Position numbers and translations under genes: made by a program
The notes under the pieces: model-generated
Databases searched by the model: none
Told to the model about the DNA's origin: nothing
Seen by the model: the letters and a program-made list of their open reading frames with translations, nothing else
Source of the DNA: Paenibacillus helianthi
GTDB taxonomy: Bacteria > Bacillota > Bacilli > Paenibacillales > Paenibacillaceae
Assembly: GCF_001909055.1 (NCBI RefSeq)
Contig: NZ_LVWI01000059.1
Location: 1-64,000, forward strand
Length of the DNA stretch: 64,000 nucleotides
Direction of reading: 5' to 3'
In this document: piece after piece, positions 1-8,226 of the stretch
Position numbering within the stretch: position 1 is the first letter of the stretch
Layout of the letters: each line of letters opens with the position of its first letter

Positions 1-66
1 GGATCGTCCTGGGGCGGCGGGGGAGGCAAATCCGGCAGAAACTCCTCTGGCGGCTCCAAATGGTAG
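1..66 (+). CDS. C-terminal tail of a Gly/Ser-rich protein (partial)
   Basis: Frame 1 is open from the window edge to a TAG at 64-66 and encodes a tail of about 21 residues dominated by Gly and Ser and ending in Lys-Trp. Such glycine/serine tails occur at the C-termini of TPM-domain and DUF2207-type membrane proteins, but the body of the protein lies outside the window and no family can be assigned. A strong intrinsic terminator 18 bases downstream supports this being a real gene end. Confidence 0.45.
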   Translation, partial: GSSWGGGGGKSGRNSSGGSKW

Positions 67-83
67 ACATTCAGATTTATCCG

Positions 84-122
84 AAACGCCTCCGGCCCAA
101 TTTCTGGCCGGAGGCGTTTTTT
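84..122 (+). terminator. Intrinsic terminator of the left-edge gene
   Basis: A 14-base inverted repeat (84-97 with 106-119) with an 8-base loop runs into a T tract on the plus strand. It ends transcription of the partial gene at 1-66. From here to 223 nothing further is recognisable. Confidence 0.85.
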
Positions 123-223
123 GCCGGAATGCAGTTGTTACCTTGGGAGCTGTGCAAATAAGTGAAAGATCATTTCATGAGTGACATATGGATTCTTATA
201 TTTGGACTTTAAAGGGCAATTCA

Positions 224-1093
224 TTACTGCCTCATCTCTGCAATAAAGTGTTCAAAAGCCGGGGATAGCATGCGCTCCTTGCGGTATATGAGCTGAATGT
301 AAAACTTCTCTTGCTTCCCGGTTAAGGGAATTCCGGTTAAGACGCCAGTGTTCAGTTCCTCCTCAATAGCATAGCGAGGCAAGAAGGCTGTTCCCCACTG
401 ATGCCGCACCGCCTGCTTGATTCCCTCAAGGTTTCCGAATTCCATGTCTATACGCGGAGCAATGCCCGCCGCCTTGAGCTCCTGCAGCAACTGCTTGCGG
501 TAAGTACATGTATCCTCCGTCAGCACCAACGGCTCGTCAGCCAGCTGATTGGAAGTAACCTCCGTTTCTTTGGCAAGCCTATGCTCCGGATGGGTGACTA
601 CATACAACGGTTCCTGGCGCAGCGGCAGCGCGATAATCTCATCGGACCTGTACGTCACATCAAAGATCAGTCCGAAATCTGCTGATTTATCTTTAACCGC
701 CGTAATAATCCCTTCCTCCGAGCCGGGCTGAACACGAAGCTGCACCTCGGGATACCGCAATCTATAGCGGTGCAGCCGGTGTGGCAGGTAATAGGCCGCA
801 AGGGTCTCTATGGCCCCGATATTCAGTACGCCCCGGTCCCCGCCCGCAATCATTCCCTTGGCCTCTTCGCTGAGCGCCAGCATTTGCCGGGCATACGGCA
901 GAAGATTATTCCCCGCAAAGGTTGGAATCATCCCCCGTCCCGAACGCTCGAGCAGGATCGCCCCGTACATTTCCTCAAGCTTGGCAACTTGAGCAGTCAC
1001 ACTCGATTGGGCGTAGCCTAATTTCTCTGCCGCCCGCGTGTAACTTCCGCTGGATACTACTTCACAAAAGGTCCGCAAATAGGTGAGTTCCAT
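224..1093 (-). CDS. LysR-family transcriptional regulator
   Basis: A 289-residue LysR-type activator/repressor. The N-terminal 60 residues form the family winged helix (TFCEVVSSGSYTRAAEKLGY, then SSVTAQVAKLEE); the rest is a periplasmic-binding-protein-like effector domain. I use the ATG at 1093 rather than the upstream ATG at 1138, because a GGGAG sits 8 bases before it and the product then begins MELTYLRTF, the usual LysR start. It is divergent from the rhodanese gene at 1212 across about 118 bases that contain a direct repeat, the classic LysR arrangement in which the regulator controls its neighbour and itself. The link to sulfur metabolism is an inference from the neighbour. The co-inducer is unknown. 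Confidence 0.9.
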   Translation of the reverse strand: MELTYLRTFCEVVSSGSYTRAAEKLGYAQSSVTAQVAKLEEMYGAILLERSGRGMIPTFAGNNLLPYARQMLALSEEAKGMIAGGDRGVLNIGAIETLAAYYLPHRLHRYRLRYPEVQLRVQPGSEEGIITAVKDKSADFGLIFDVTYRSDEIIALPLRQEPLYVVTHPEHRLAKETEVTSNQLADEPLVLTEDTCTYRKQLLQELKAAGIAPRIDMEFGNLEGIKQAVRHQWGTAFLPRYAIEEELNTGVLTGIPLTGKQEKFYIQLIYRKERMLSPAFEHFIAEMRQ

Positions 1094-1140
1094 CGTAATT
1101 TCTCCCGAACTATCGAAAATTTCGATATTTATCATCAAGT

Positions 1141-1165
1141 ACTATAGATAACTACAACTATAGAT
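1141..1165. promoter_or_regulatory. Direct repeat in the LysR/rhodanese divergent promoter
   Basis: The 9-mer ACTATAGAT occurs twice, at 1141-1149 and 1157-1165, 16 bases apart and just upstream of a TACAAT at 1172-1177. Each copy contains the self-complementary CTATAG. The position fits a LysR-family binding region for the rhodanese promoter. The binding is inferred. Confidence 0.4.
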
Positions 1166-1211
1166 TCATTATACAATAAAGCCAGCACGATATCCCAGAG
1201 GAGGAATCTTT

Positions 1212-1658
1212 ATGATCATCACACCTAAATCACAGGTACTGGCTGTGCCCGCAGCCGACCCTGCAGCAGCCCTGAATTATTTTACAGCTAAGGGCTCTTT
1301 TGAAACCGATGTGGCTGATGTGGCGTTTGATCTGCGTGAGGGGATCACCGGGTTTACGCTGGTGGATGTCCGCGACACCCGTTCCTACGGGGAAGCCCAC
1401 CTGCCGGGAGCTGTCTCCCTGCCTTCGGGCCGTCTTGCTAGCGGCTCTCCCGAGTTCTCCACTGGAGAGGTCCTGGTACTCTACTGCTGGGGCCCTGCCT
1501 GCAATGGAGCCAGCAAAGCTGCTGCCAGACTGGCTGCTCAGGGCTATCCGGTGAAGGAAATGCTCGGAGGTATCGAGTACTGGCGCAAAGAAGGCGGGGC
1601 ACTGGAAGGCACGCTTGGCGAGAAAGCACCCCTATACTGGAATACGCGGCAGGAATAA
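1212..1658 (+). CDS. Rhodanese-domain sulfurtransferase
   Basis: A single-domain rhodanese of 148 residues. The signature is visible as LVDVRDTRSYGEAHLPGAV (about residues 50-68), and the active-site loop YCWGPACNGA carries the persulfide cysteine at about residue 94; a second cysteine sits four positions later. A GAGGAGG-type ribosome binding site lies just before the ATG. Members transfer sulfane sulfur to thiophilic acceptors such as cyanide, thiols or partner proteins; the physiological acceptor cannot be read from sequence. The active-site loop WGPACN differs from the CRxGxR type of classical rhodaneses, so substrate preference may differ. Probably regulated by the divergent LysR gene. 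Confidence 0.9.
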   Translation: MIITPKSQVLAVPAADPAAALNYFTAKGSFETDVADVAFDLREGITGFTLVDVRDTRSYGEAHLPGAVSLPSGRLASGSPEFSTGEVLVLYCWGPACNGASKAAARLAAQGYPVKEMLGGIEYWRKEGGALEGTLGEKAPLYWNTRQE

Positions 1659-1709
1659 GTGCTCTATCTGCCTTATTTGGATGACAGTCTATTATTTGGC
1701 GGAAATTAT

Positions 1710-1757
1710 TTAACAACAAACAAGCCCGTCCTCCACGGTTAGGTGGAGGCGGGCTTG
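1710..1757 (-). terminator. Terminator, mainly for the minus-strand transporter
   Basis: A perfect 16-base stem (1721-1736 with 1742-1757) and a 5-base loop. Read on the minus strand it is followed by TTTGTTGTT, a reasonable release tract; on the plus strand no T run follows. It separates the converging rhodanese and formate/nitrite transporter genes. Confidence 0.7.
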
Positions 1758-1848
1758 CTTGGGGCTTTGGCTTTGGCTGATGCCGATTCGCTACAGCCGG
1801 TTATCAGCACACTGCAGAGCCGCTGATCATGTGGCTGAACCTCTTTTC

Positions 1849-2655
1849 TTAGTGCATATCCTTAGGCTCGTCATGCTGCTCATCCAGAAACGGCTTGTTC
1901 ACATAATAATACATTACGCCCATCAGCACGCCGCCTCCAATTAGATTCCCCAAAGTAACCGGCACCAGATTGTGGAGAACACCGCCCCAGGAGATTGTAC
2001 CGGGATGATCCAGCACGAGTGCAATCGCAAACGTACACATATTCGCGATACTGTGCTCATAGCCGGAAATGAAGAAACAGAAGACGAACAGAACCATGGC
2101 GAACATTTTGGCTCCATCGCTTTTCATAGACATGGGTACAAAAAAGGCCAGACATACCAGCCAATTACAAAGAATTGCCCGGAAGAACAATTGCATCGTT
2201 GGGGCTTCCATCTTGTGCGCCACCACATTCAGCAGAAATCCGTTCACACTGGAGTCATAGAATAACCCCGTCAAAAAAATCAGCAGCGCAAATGCTGTGG
2301 CCCCGAGAATATTACCGATGTAGCTCATGACCCACATCCGCACAACATCGGTCCACTGCATTTTGCGTCTTAAGGCGGCATACGTGTAATAAAAGGTGTC
2401 TCCGGTGAATAAATCGCCTCCGCCATACGAGATCAGAATGATGGCTGCTCCAAACGTAATCGCCGCCATCGGATACGTCATCGGCGAATGCTCCATGTAG
2501 AAAAAGTTACCGGTCTTGAACGCTACGATGACACCGAAGCCAATGAACATACTGGCCAGCATTGCCCTGGCGATATAACGGAAAATACTCTGCTTGTAAA
2601 TCTTCTGTTTCTTCAGAGCCAACTTCTCTACCTGCAGCAGTGCCTCGTTCTCCAT
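1849..2655 (-). CDS. Formate/nitrite transporter family protein
   Basis: A 268-residue integral membrane protein of the FNT (FocA/NirC) family. After a cationic cytoplasmic N-terminus come about six membrane segments. Family signatures are present: GGGDLFTGDT after the second segment, GYEHSIANM carrying the central pore histidine, and HNLVPVTLGNLIGG near the end. FNT pentamers conduct formate, nitrite or hydrosulfide; the sequence alone does not decide which. The adjacent sulfurtransferase hints at a hydrosulfide/nitrite context but that is speculation. A GGAGGT ribosome binding site precedes the ATG. Confidence 0.92.
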   Translation of the reverse strand: MENEALLQVEKLALKKQKIYKQSIFRYIARAMLASMFIGFGVIVAFKTGNFFYMEHSPMTYPMAAITFGAAIILISYGGGDLFTGDTFYYTYAALRRKMQWTDVVRMWVMSYIGNILGATAFALLIFLTGLFYDSSVNGFLLNVVAHKMEAPTMQLFFRAILCNWLVCLAFFVPMSMKSDGAKMFAMVLFVFCFFISGYEHSIANMCTFAIALVLDHPGTISWGGVLHNLVPVTLGNLIGGGVLMGVMYYYVNKPFLDEQHDEPKDMH

Positions 2656-2804
2656 GTGACCTCCGCATTAGCTTCGTATTTTCAGCGATGTGAGGCTGAA
2701 GACAGCCTCCGGGTTATTATACCCAATAAACCGCTGGAAATCGCTTGAACCACGGAATATCTTAAATTTTTTGGATTCTATCGGAGAACCCCAACACTGC
2801 TGCC

Positions 2805-2903
2805 CTAACTGTCATCGCCCGGATCATTCAACCTGACAATAGCCGCTGCCTTCTCACTGCTGGCTACGACGATAAGCACAAGTATCAAACACCCCAGAAC
2901 CAT
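2805..2903 (-). CDS. Possible 32-residue hydrophobic peptide
   Basis: In the 330-base gap 2656-2989 the only candidate is a short reading frame starting at the ATG at 2901-2903, with GTGGGG 8 bases upstream. It encodes a hydrophobic segment (MVLGCLILVLIVVASS) followed by a short charged tail. It could be a small membrane peptide or chance. Nothing else was seen in the gap beyond a weak hairpin without T tract next to 2990. Confidence 0.22.
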   Translation of the reverse strand: MVLGCLILVLIVVASSEKAAAIVRLNDPGDDS

Positions 2904-2989
2904 CCGCTTATCCCCACTTCCTCCATATGCCGCCTCAGTGACAACTTATGTGGGGGAGTGGTGGAATATGATCGGGAACCACTTCTAGA

Positions 2990-5900
2990 TTAGTCGGCCA
3001 AGCTTCCCATGTAATAGCTGATGGCTTTAAAATTCTTATCATAGAAAACGATAATGTAATCCTCAGACTTTCCATTCAAAGCTTGATTGTCTTCAAATAG
3101 CATCGGGTAGTACGTATCGCTGAAATCGGTCGGATGATATGGATTCATCTGTTGTACCGCTTGCTCCGCAGTGAAGCTTTTTCCGGCGGCATTGAGAGCA
3201 GATCCAGTCGTGAATGAAAAATAGGCCGCTTCTGGGTGTGCCTTCAGATAATCCTTAAACGTAACATAATCCATTCGCAGGCTGTTGCCATATTCCCGCA
3301 GCAAGGATACGCCTTCCTTGACCTGAACGGCTGTGCCATCCCATACAGGCGTATTGGGAGACATGGTGATCCGCTGAGTAGCATAACGTGCGGGCTGAAG
3401 ACTTTTATCGTAGAACACTACGGTTACGTAGTAATCGCCTTTTTTGTCCAGCTTCCGAAGGTAGGCCAAGTCCGCAAAGGGCTGGATGCCGATTCCTTTT
3501 GAGCCTTTGATATCCGCCAAGGTAATTGGATTTTCCGTGAGATAGAAAGACATGAATGAAGTTTCACTTCTCAAGGTATAAGGATAATACTGGTTATATG
3601 CGAATATAGTTGTTCCGTTGAATTCCGTATCACTTATCCGAATATCGGAATAAATCTGTGAAAGACTGCTGCCCAGCGGGCCCGCATGCCGCATCGTCTC
3701 CAGATCGCCTAGCGCCTTTTCCAGCTTGTCTTTGTCAGTCTGGCTAATCTGCGCCTTCTGTGCATCACTCAGTACGGAATATGCGTTCGAAGCCTTCAGG
3801 ATGGAGTTCTCTGCTTCCAGCACTGTCGTCGAGTAGCCCTGAATTTCACTAATTCTTTCCTTGGCGGCTTCGACGGCCAGTTGGTCACTGAGATGAACCT
3901 TTCCTTCATAATAGCTGATAGCCTGCAAGGTCTTATCGTAAAAGATAATAGTGTACTCCTGCTCAATATTAGTTTTCAGATCCTTCAGCACTTCAACAGC
4001 CAATGGGATATCATCTACAGGCTGGGTATAATTATAAGCCTCTACTACCCGGATACGCTTTTGGTTATACAGTCTGAGCGAAAAAGAGAGCAGATCGCTC
4101 AATTCATGATTGGCGGCAACAGTGTCCACGTACTTTGGAGTAATAGTGTAATAAGCCGCCTCTTCATTCTGAGATAAAACATTCGAAACATCTACAATGT
4201 CGGAATATTTTGCGCTTCCGTCAATCATTTGCTTATCCCGCTCAATCGTTACACCACTTGCAAGCTTTGCAATATTGGCCGCTGAGCTGGTAAGTGAAGG
4301 ATGTAAATTCACCTTTTGAGTACTGTAGCCGGCTGCCCCATCCTTACCCCTGAACACAACCGTCACATATTTGTCTCCGCCTGTTCCGACATAATCGCTG
4401 GGCACTGTCATTTTATAGATCGGATTGTATTGGTACGGAAGGGTACTCATAGTTAAGAAAGCTCTTTTATTGTATAACTCCCAACGCAGATCCCTGTCAT
4501 CAATGGGTGTGGAAGTAATATAGTAGGAGGCGGTGCCTGTGCTTTTGAGAATTGACTCAGGAATCGAACTAAAATCAAACTGCAAGTACACAGCATTCGT
4601 TACCGTAGCATCTGGAGAAGCAATAATATAGGTTTGAAGTAGCGGGATCTCTTTAACCGGCGTTGTTGGCACTGGTGTGGCCGTTGATGCCGGAGTCGCG
4701 GTCGGAACTGGTGTCGCCGTTGGAGCTGGAGTTGGCGCTATAGTTACGGTTGGTGTAGCCGTAGCTATTCCTCCTCCTCCACCGCCACCTCCGCCAATGA
4801 TCACTGCCGGTGTTGGCGTTGCAGAAGCCGTCGTAATAACTAAAGAATCCTTTTGCGGACCCTCTATGGTGAGCGGCTTGGTATTAAACGAAGAGCCTTT
4901 AGCCCCGTCATTAAGGATCGCTGTCTCCACTTGGCCGGTTCCGGTCACCTTGGTGAACGCATCCAGCACCGCTTTGGTTACCTTAGTTCCACTCGCAATA
5001 TCTACTGAGGCATTCCCCGCCGCAGCACCTATGCTGAGTGCTGCCACTGAACCTTTAGTCAGCTGCATGACGGCTTTGGCGTTAATATTTACAGTATCAA
5101 ATGCTCCAGACAGAACAAAGGGACCGCTGGAAGTGAGGTCCTGATCAACCGTAACATTGGTGAACCCAGCACCTGTAACCCCGCTTTCCTCAAGCTTGGC
5201 GGAGGTCTGCACTGTTACCTGCTTCACACTGGTGGTGCCTTCGGATACTAACCGGACCGCTCCACCCGCTTTGTTCACAACCACATCCCCCAGTTGGGAG
5301 TTAATGAAGTGAACAGAATCGCCTCCCCCTCCCTTGACAGTAGTAGTGCCACGAACGGTTACATTCTTCAAGGTCACGTCTCCATTGCCAATTCCGGCAT
5401 CCAGCAGAAGATTACCCACGATTGTCACGTTCTGGAGTGTAACTCCGTCGGCGGAGATAACTACAGTCTCGGAAGTCCACCGGTTCTGTTCATCCTCTCC
5501 TCCATAAACACCCGCATGATCAAAAATTTCTGCGCCGCCGCTCACTTGAAGCATCGGCTCAATTAGAGTTACCGCTTCCGCCCGGGTCAACGGCTTCTTA
5601 GGTTTAAATGTCCCATCCGGGTACCCTTTCATTAGATCAGCGTTAATAAGCGCAGTGACACTGCCTGCACTCCATGCCGCAACCTCTCCACGGTCACTGA
5701 AGCCCGCCAGAGCCTCTGCTTTATTTTGCGTTAATTCAAACCTCAACAACCTGCTTATAATAACCGCCGCCTCTTGGCGGGTAATCTGTGCATTCGGACG
5801 CGCCTTGTTGTTGTAGCCCTGAACATAGCCTGCCCCAACGGCCATAGCCACCTCTTTGTAGGCCCAACTGGTGGCACTGACATCAGAGAACGTTATTTTC

Positions 5901-6169
5901 GGAACTTCTTTCTTGTCGAATAAACTAGCAATCTCAAAAGAGCGGTTTACAATCGCCATAAACTCGGCTCTGGTTATGGATTGATCGGGTTTTACCGATC
6001 CATCTTCAAACCCTTTCAGTAGGCCTTTGTCCAGCCACTTTTCAATCGTATTCTGCGCCCAGTGGCCTTCATAGTCCTTCACCGTTTCAGCCGCAGCAGC
6101 ACCCATCGAGCCAAACAGCACGCCTATTCCTAGCGCACCCGCCAACAATCCGCGAAATATCCTGCCCAT
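2990..6169 (-). CDS. SLH-domain surface protein with duplicated C-terminal modules
   Basis: A 1059-residue secreted protein. I start at the ATG at 6169, where a GGGAGG site precedes an Arg-containing n-region and a hydrophobic signal peptide ending near AAAAE; the longer frame to 6232 lacks this. Residues about 30-215 hold three SLH domains (for example DYEGHWAQNTIEKW, ITRAEFMAIVNR, PLTRAEAVTLI) that bind pyruvylated secondary cell-wall polymer. A beta-helix-like region rich in VTLKNVTV repeats spans about 230-440, then a polyglycine run and a long Pro/Thr linker (about 455-520). The remainder is two rounds of an A-B pair of modules, each ending in a motif like YTIIFYDKTLQAISYY, separated by a helical spacer. 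No catalytic motif was recognised. Probably an adhesin or cell-wall structural protein. Confidence 0.88.
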   Translation of the reverse strand: MGRIFRGLLAGALGIGVLFGSMGAAAAETVKDYEGHWAQNTIEKWLDKGLLKGFEDGSVKPDQSITRAEFMAIVNRSFEIASLFDKKEVPKITFSDVSATSWAYKEVAMAVGAGYVQGYNNKARPNAQITRQEAAVIISRLLRFELTQNKAEALAGFSDRGEVAAWSAGSVTALINADLMKGYPDGTFKPKKPLTRAEAVTLIEPMLQVSGGAEIFDHAGVYGGEDEQNRWTSETVVISADGVTLQNVTIVGNLLLDAGIGNGDVTLKNVTVRGTTTVKGGGGDSVHFINSQLGDVVVNKAGGAVRLVSEGTTSVKQVTVQTSAKLEESGVTGAGFTNVTVDQDLTSSGPFVLSGAFDTVNINAKAVMQLTKGSVAALSIGAAAGNASVDIASGTKVTKAVLDAFTKVTGTGQVETAILNDGAKGSSFNTKPLTIEGPQKDSLVITTASATPTPAVIIGGGGGGGGGIATATPTVTIAPTPAPTATPVPTATPASTATPVPTTPVKEIPLLQTYIIASPDATVTNAVYLQFDFSSIPESILKSTGTASYYITSTPIDDRDLRWELYNKRAFLTMSTLPYQYNPIYKMTVPSDYVGTGGDKYVTVVFRGKDGAAGYSTQKVNLHPSLTSSAANIAKLASGVTIERDKQMIDGSAKYSDIVDVSNVLSQNEEAAYYTITPKYVDTVAANHELSDLLSFSLRLYNQKRIRVVEAYNYTQPVDDIPLAVEVLKDLKTNIEQEYTIIFYDKTLQAISYYEGKVHLSDQLAVEAAKERISEIQGYSTTVLEAENSILKASNAYSVLSDAQKAQISQTDKDKLEKALGDLETMRHAGPLGSSLSQIYSDIRISDTEFNGTTIFAYNQYYPYTLRSETSFMSFYLTENPITLADIKGSKGIGIQPFADLAYLRKLDKKGDYYVTVVFYDKSLQPARYATQRITMSPNTPVWDGTAVQVKEGVSLLREYGNSLRMDYVTFKDYLKAHPEAAYFSFTTGSALNAAGKSFTAEQAVQQMNPYHPTDFSDTYYPMLFEDNQALNGKSEDYIIVFYDKNFKAISYYMGSLAD

Positions 6170-6310
6170 TTCCTGTCCCTCCCTGTTTTGTGTGTCCGTT
6201 ATGTAGCCCTCAGCAAGCACAACTGGAAACATTACCCTCTTATTCTATGCAAATATATCAGCCCATTGCAAATTACACAATTAATAGAAATAGAAGTATG
6301 CAATCAAGCA

Positions 6311-6343
6311 CCAAAAAAGCCTGCCAAAAGCTGAGCAGGCTTG
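6311..6343 (-). terminator. Terminator of the TelA end of the ter operon
   Basis: The 8-base stem 6317-6324 / 6335-6342 is followed on the minus strand by a run of six T. It lies 34 bases after the TelA stop codon and marks the end of the minus-strand ter operon. Confidence 0.85.
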
Positions 6344-6376
6344 TCCAATTTAAGTTTGATCCGCTGATTACAATCC

Positions 6377-7477
6377 TTAGTTCAAAAAGTTACTAAGCCC
6401 GCTGTCGGGTTCCGCCTGCTTCAAGGCCTGCGGCTGTGAGCCTTCATTCAATCCGAGGCGGTTGTTCAGCTGCGTGTTGATGGTTGTCATTTTGGACGTA
6501 TAATCCTGGCAGCTCTCGATGATCCGGCGGTTGGACTGTTCAGAGGTATCCAAGGCGCTTAGCAGATCGCCAATAGCCTGATTAACGGCTTCGAGCGACA
6601 TGGAGGGCTTGGAGAGCAATTCTGTTGTTTTCTCCGTAGTGGTACGCAGCAGACGCGCGTTCTCTTTGAACTGATCTTCAATGGTCTTATTCGTCGCTTC
6701 CACCGCAGAGATGACATTCTCCTGATCGGCCAGAGACATGGCAATCATCGCCGAGACAGTGATCAGATTCGATGTTTTATCAATCGCGTTATTTACGGAA
6801 TCGATCAGCTTATCATTGTTGTCGTTGATGATATCCGTAGCGGCAATGGCTTGGTTATACAGAAGAATCATTTCGGTCATGGACTGGATTCGGACCATAA
6901 CCTTACGCAGCCCGCGTTCCAGATATGCCTTGCGGAACTCATTTTCGGGTTTGGCAATTTCAGCCTCGAACAGTTCCTTCAGCTTGTTGCCGAAGGCGAT
7001 CTTGGTCTGCAGGTTGTAAATCTCCTCCATAGAGGTGCGTTTGAGCTGGCGCATATTGACGATGCTCTCTTCGAGCGTATCGCGTCCGTCACGCAAGCCG
7101 GTTACAATCGCATCAATATTCGTGCGGACGGACTGATACTTGTATACGTAATTCTTGAGCGGACTCTTACGGAGCATTTTGCCAAAAAAGCTGACGTTCT
7201 TGCTCTGCTGGAGCGTCTCGCACTCATTGCGCAGCTTCATAATCATATTCGGCACTTCTACCCGTTTGCCGGACATCAGATCATTCACCGGACGGTCCAG
7301 CAGCTTCAGGGTCTGCCCCGCCTTCTCCTGCGTCTTCACTCCCAGCTTGCCGATATCATCCATTAAGGAATCCAGGGCAACGGTGTCTGTCTTGGCGACC
7401 TTCTCAATCAGCTGAGAGGCCTCCAGGGCAACTTTCTGCTCATCTTCTTTTTTGAGCTCAATCAACTGCGTGGACAT
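6377..7477 (-). CDS. telA: TelA-family toxic anion resistance protein
   Basis: A 366-residue, largely alpha-helical protein of the TelA (toxic anion resistance, YaaN/YceH) family. Recognisable blocks include LLDRPVNDLMSGKR (about 60-75), SPLKNYVYKYQSVRTNID (about 106-122) and a helical core ending with LEAVNQAIGDLLSALDTSE. There is no signal peptide or membrane span. Known Bacillus relatives lie in xpaC-yaaN and in the sigma-W-controlled yce operon. Biochemical function is unresolved; proposals centre on envelope or stress-associated complexes with TerD proteins. It is the last gene of the ter operon, 14 bases after the XpaC-like gene, with a GGAGGG ribosome binding site. Confidence 0.92.
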   Translation of the reverse strand: MSTQLIELKKEDEQKVALEASQLIEKVAKTDTVALDSLMDDIGKLGVKTQEKAGQTLKLLDRPVNDLMSGKRVEVPNMIMKLRNECETLQQSKNVSFFGKMLRKSPLKNYVYKYQSVRTNIDAIVTGLRDGRDTLEESIVNMRQLKRTSMEEIYNLQTKIAFGNKLKELFEAEIAKPENEFRKAYLERGLRKVMVRIQSMTEMILLYNQAIAATDIINDNNDKLIDSVNNAIDKTSNLITVSAMIAMSLADQENVISAVEATNKTIEDQFKENARLLRTTTEKTTELLSKPSMSLEAVNQAIGDLLSALDTSEQSNRRIIESCQDYTSKMTTINTQLNNRLGLNEGSQPQALKQAEPDSGLSNFLN

Positions 7478-7491
7478 GGGTTTCCCTCCTC

Positions 7492-8202
7492 CTATAATTC
7501 GGAACTGCTGTACCGCTGATGAATCAGTTCCGCCTTGGTCTGAAGTTCCATCAGGTCTTTATGCTCGATCGTCGAGGCGATATCCGAAATCTTGGTATCG
7601 ACATCACGCAGACCGTTCAGCAGCATTCTCCGGTTTCTTGTTTTGGCTTCACCACCCAAACGCAGAAACGGATTGATTACACCATTGAGATCCTTCAGCA
7701 CCAGCCTGCGGACGGTATGATTAATCTCCCCGTTACCCAGCTCCTGCAGCAAAGGAATGATGCGCTGCAGCCTGGCAAAGAGCGCCAGCGACTTCTCGAC
7801 AATCTCATTATCGAGCGTATCCTTCTGCCCTTCAGAAATGATCATATCCTCCAAAATGCTGAGATACTCCACCACCGGAGCGAATTCCGCCCCAATCTGA
7901 ATCCCGGCTCTCTCCCGTCCGGCAAAGGCTTGTCCATCTGCAGCGGCAGACCTGCTGGAAGCGCCGACCGCCTCAAGGCTACGGGCTACAGGTGAAGGGG
8001 CTATCGCTTCTTCCCCTTCACGCTGTCCAGCCGGAAGAACCTCTGCCGGCAGATTAATCCGCTGTGTACCGCCTATAATCGCGACGCCTGCACCGGCCAC
8101 CGGCAGCAGCAGAGAGATTATCTCAGGTATAAAAGCACTCGTCAGCAAGGCAACAATATAGCCGGCTCCGCCATACAACAATACTTTCCCTTTTAATTGC
8201 AT
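7492..8202 (-). CDS. XpaC-like membrane-anchored protein
   Basis: A 236-residue protein with two N-terminal hydrophobic segments (about residues 8-45), an Ala/Glu/Arg-rich linker, and a helical C-terminal domain with LEDMIISEGQKDTLDNEIV and DTKISDIASTIEHKDLMELQ. Its size, topology and pairing with a TelA gene match XpaC (5-bromo-4-chloroindolyl phosphate hydrolysis protein), the usual partner of YaaN/TelA; I identify it by this context and general pattern, not by a catalytic motif. I chose the ATG at 8202, 6-7 bases after AGAGGTG; the in-frame GTG at 8211 overlaps that ribosome binding site. Confidence 0.7.
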   Translation of the reverse strand: MQLKGKVLLYGGAGYIVALLTSAFIPEIISLLLPVAGAGVAIIGGTQRINLPAEVLPAGQREGEEAIAPSPVARSLEAVGASSRSAAADGQAFAGRERAGIQIGAEFAPVVEYLSILEDMIISEGQKDTLDNEIVEKSLALFARLQRIIPLLQELGNGEINHTVRRLVLKDLNGVINPFLRLGGEAKTRNRRMLLNGLRDVDTKISDIASTIEHKDLMELQTKAELIHQRYSSSEL

Positions 8203-8226
8203 TATTCTCACCTCTTGTGAGCAGAC

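Noticed and set aside
4677..5144. 155-residue frame with a polyproline run
   Set aside because: It is the antisense image of the polyglycine and Pro/Thr linker of the SLH protein.
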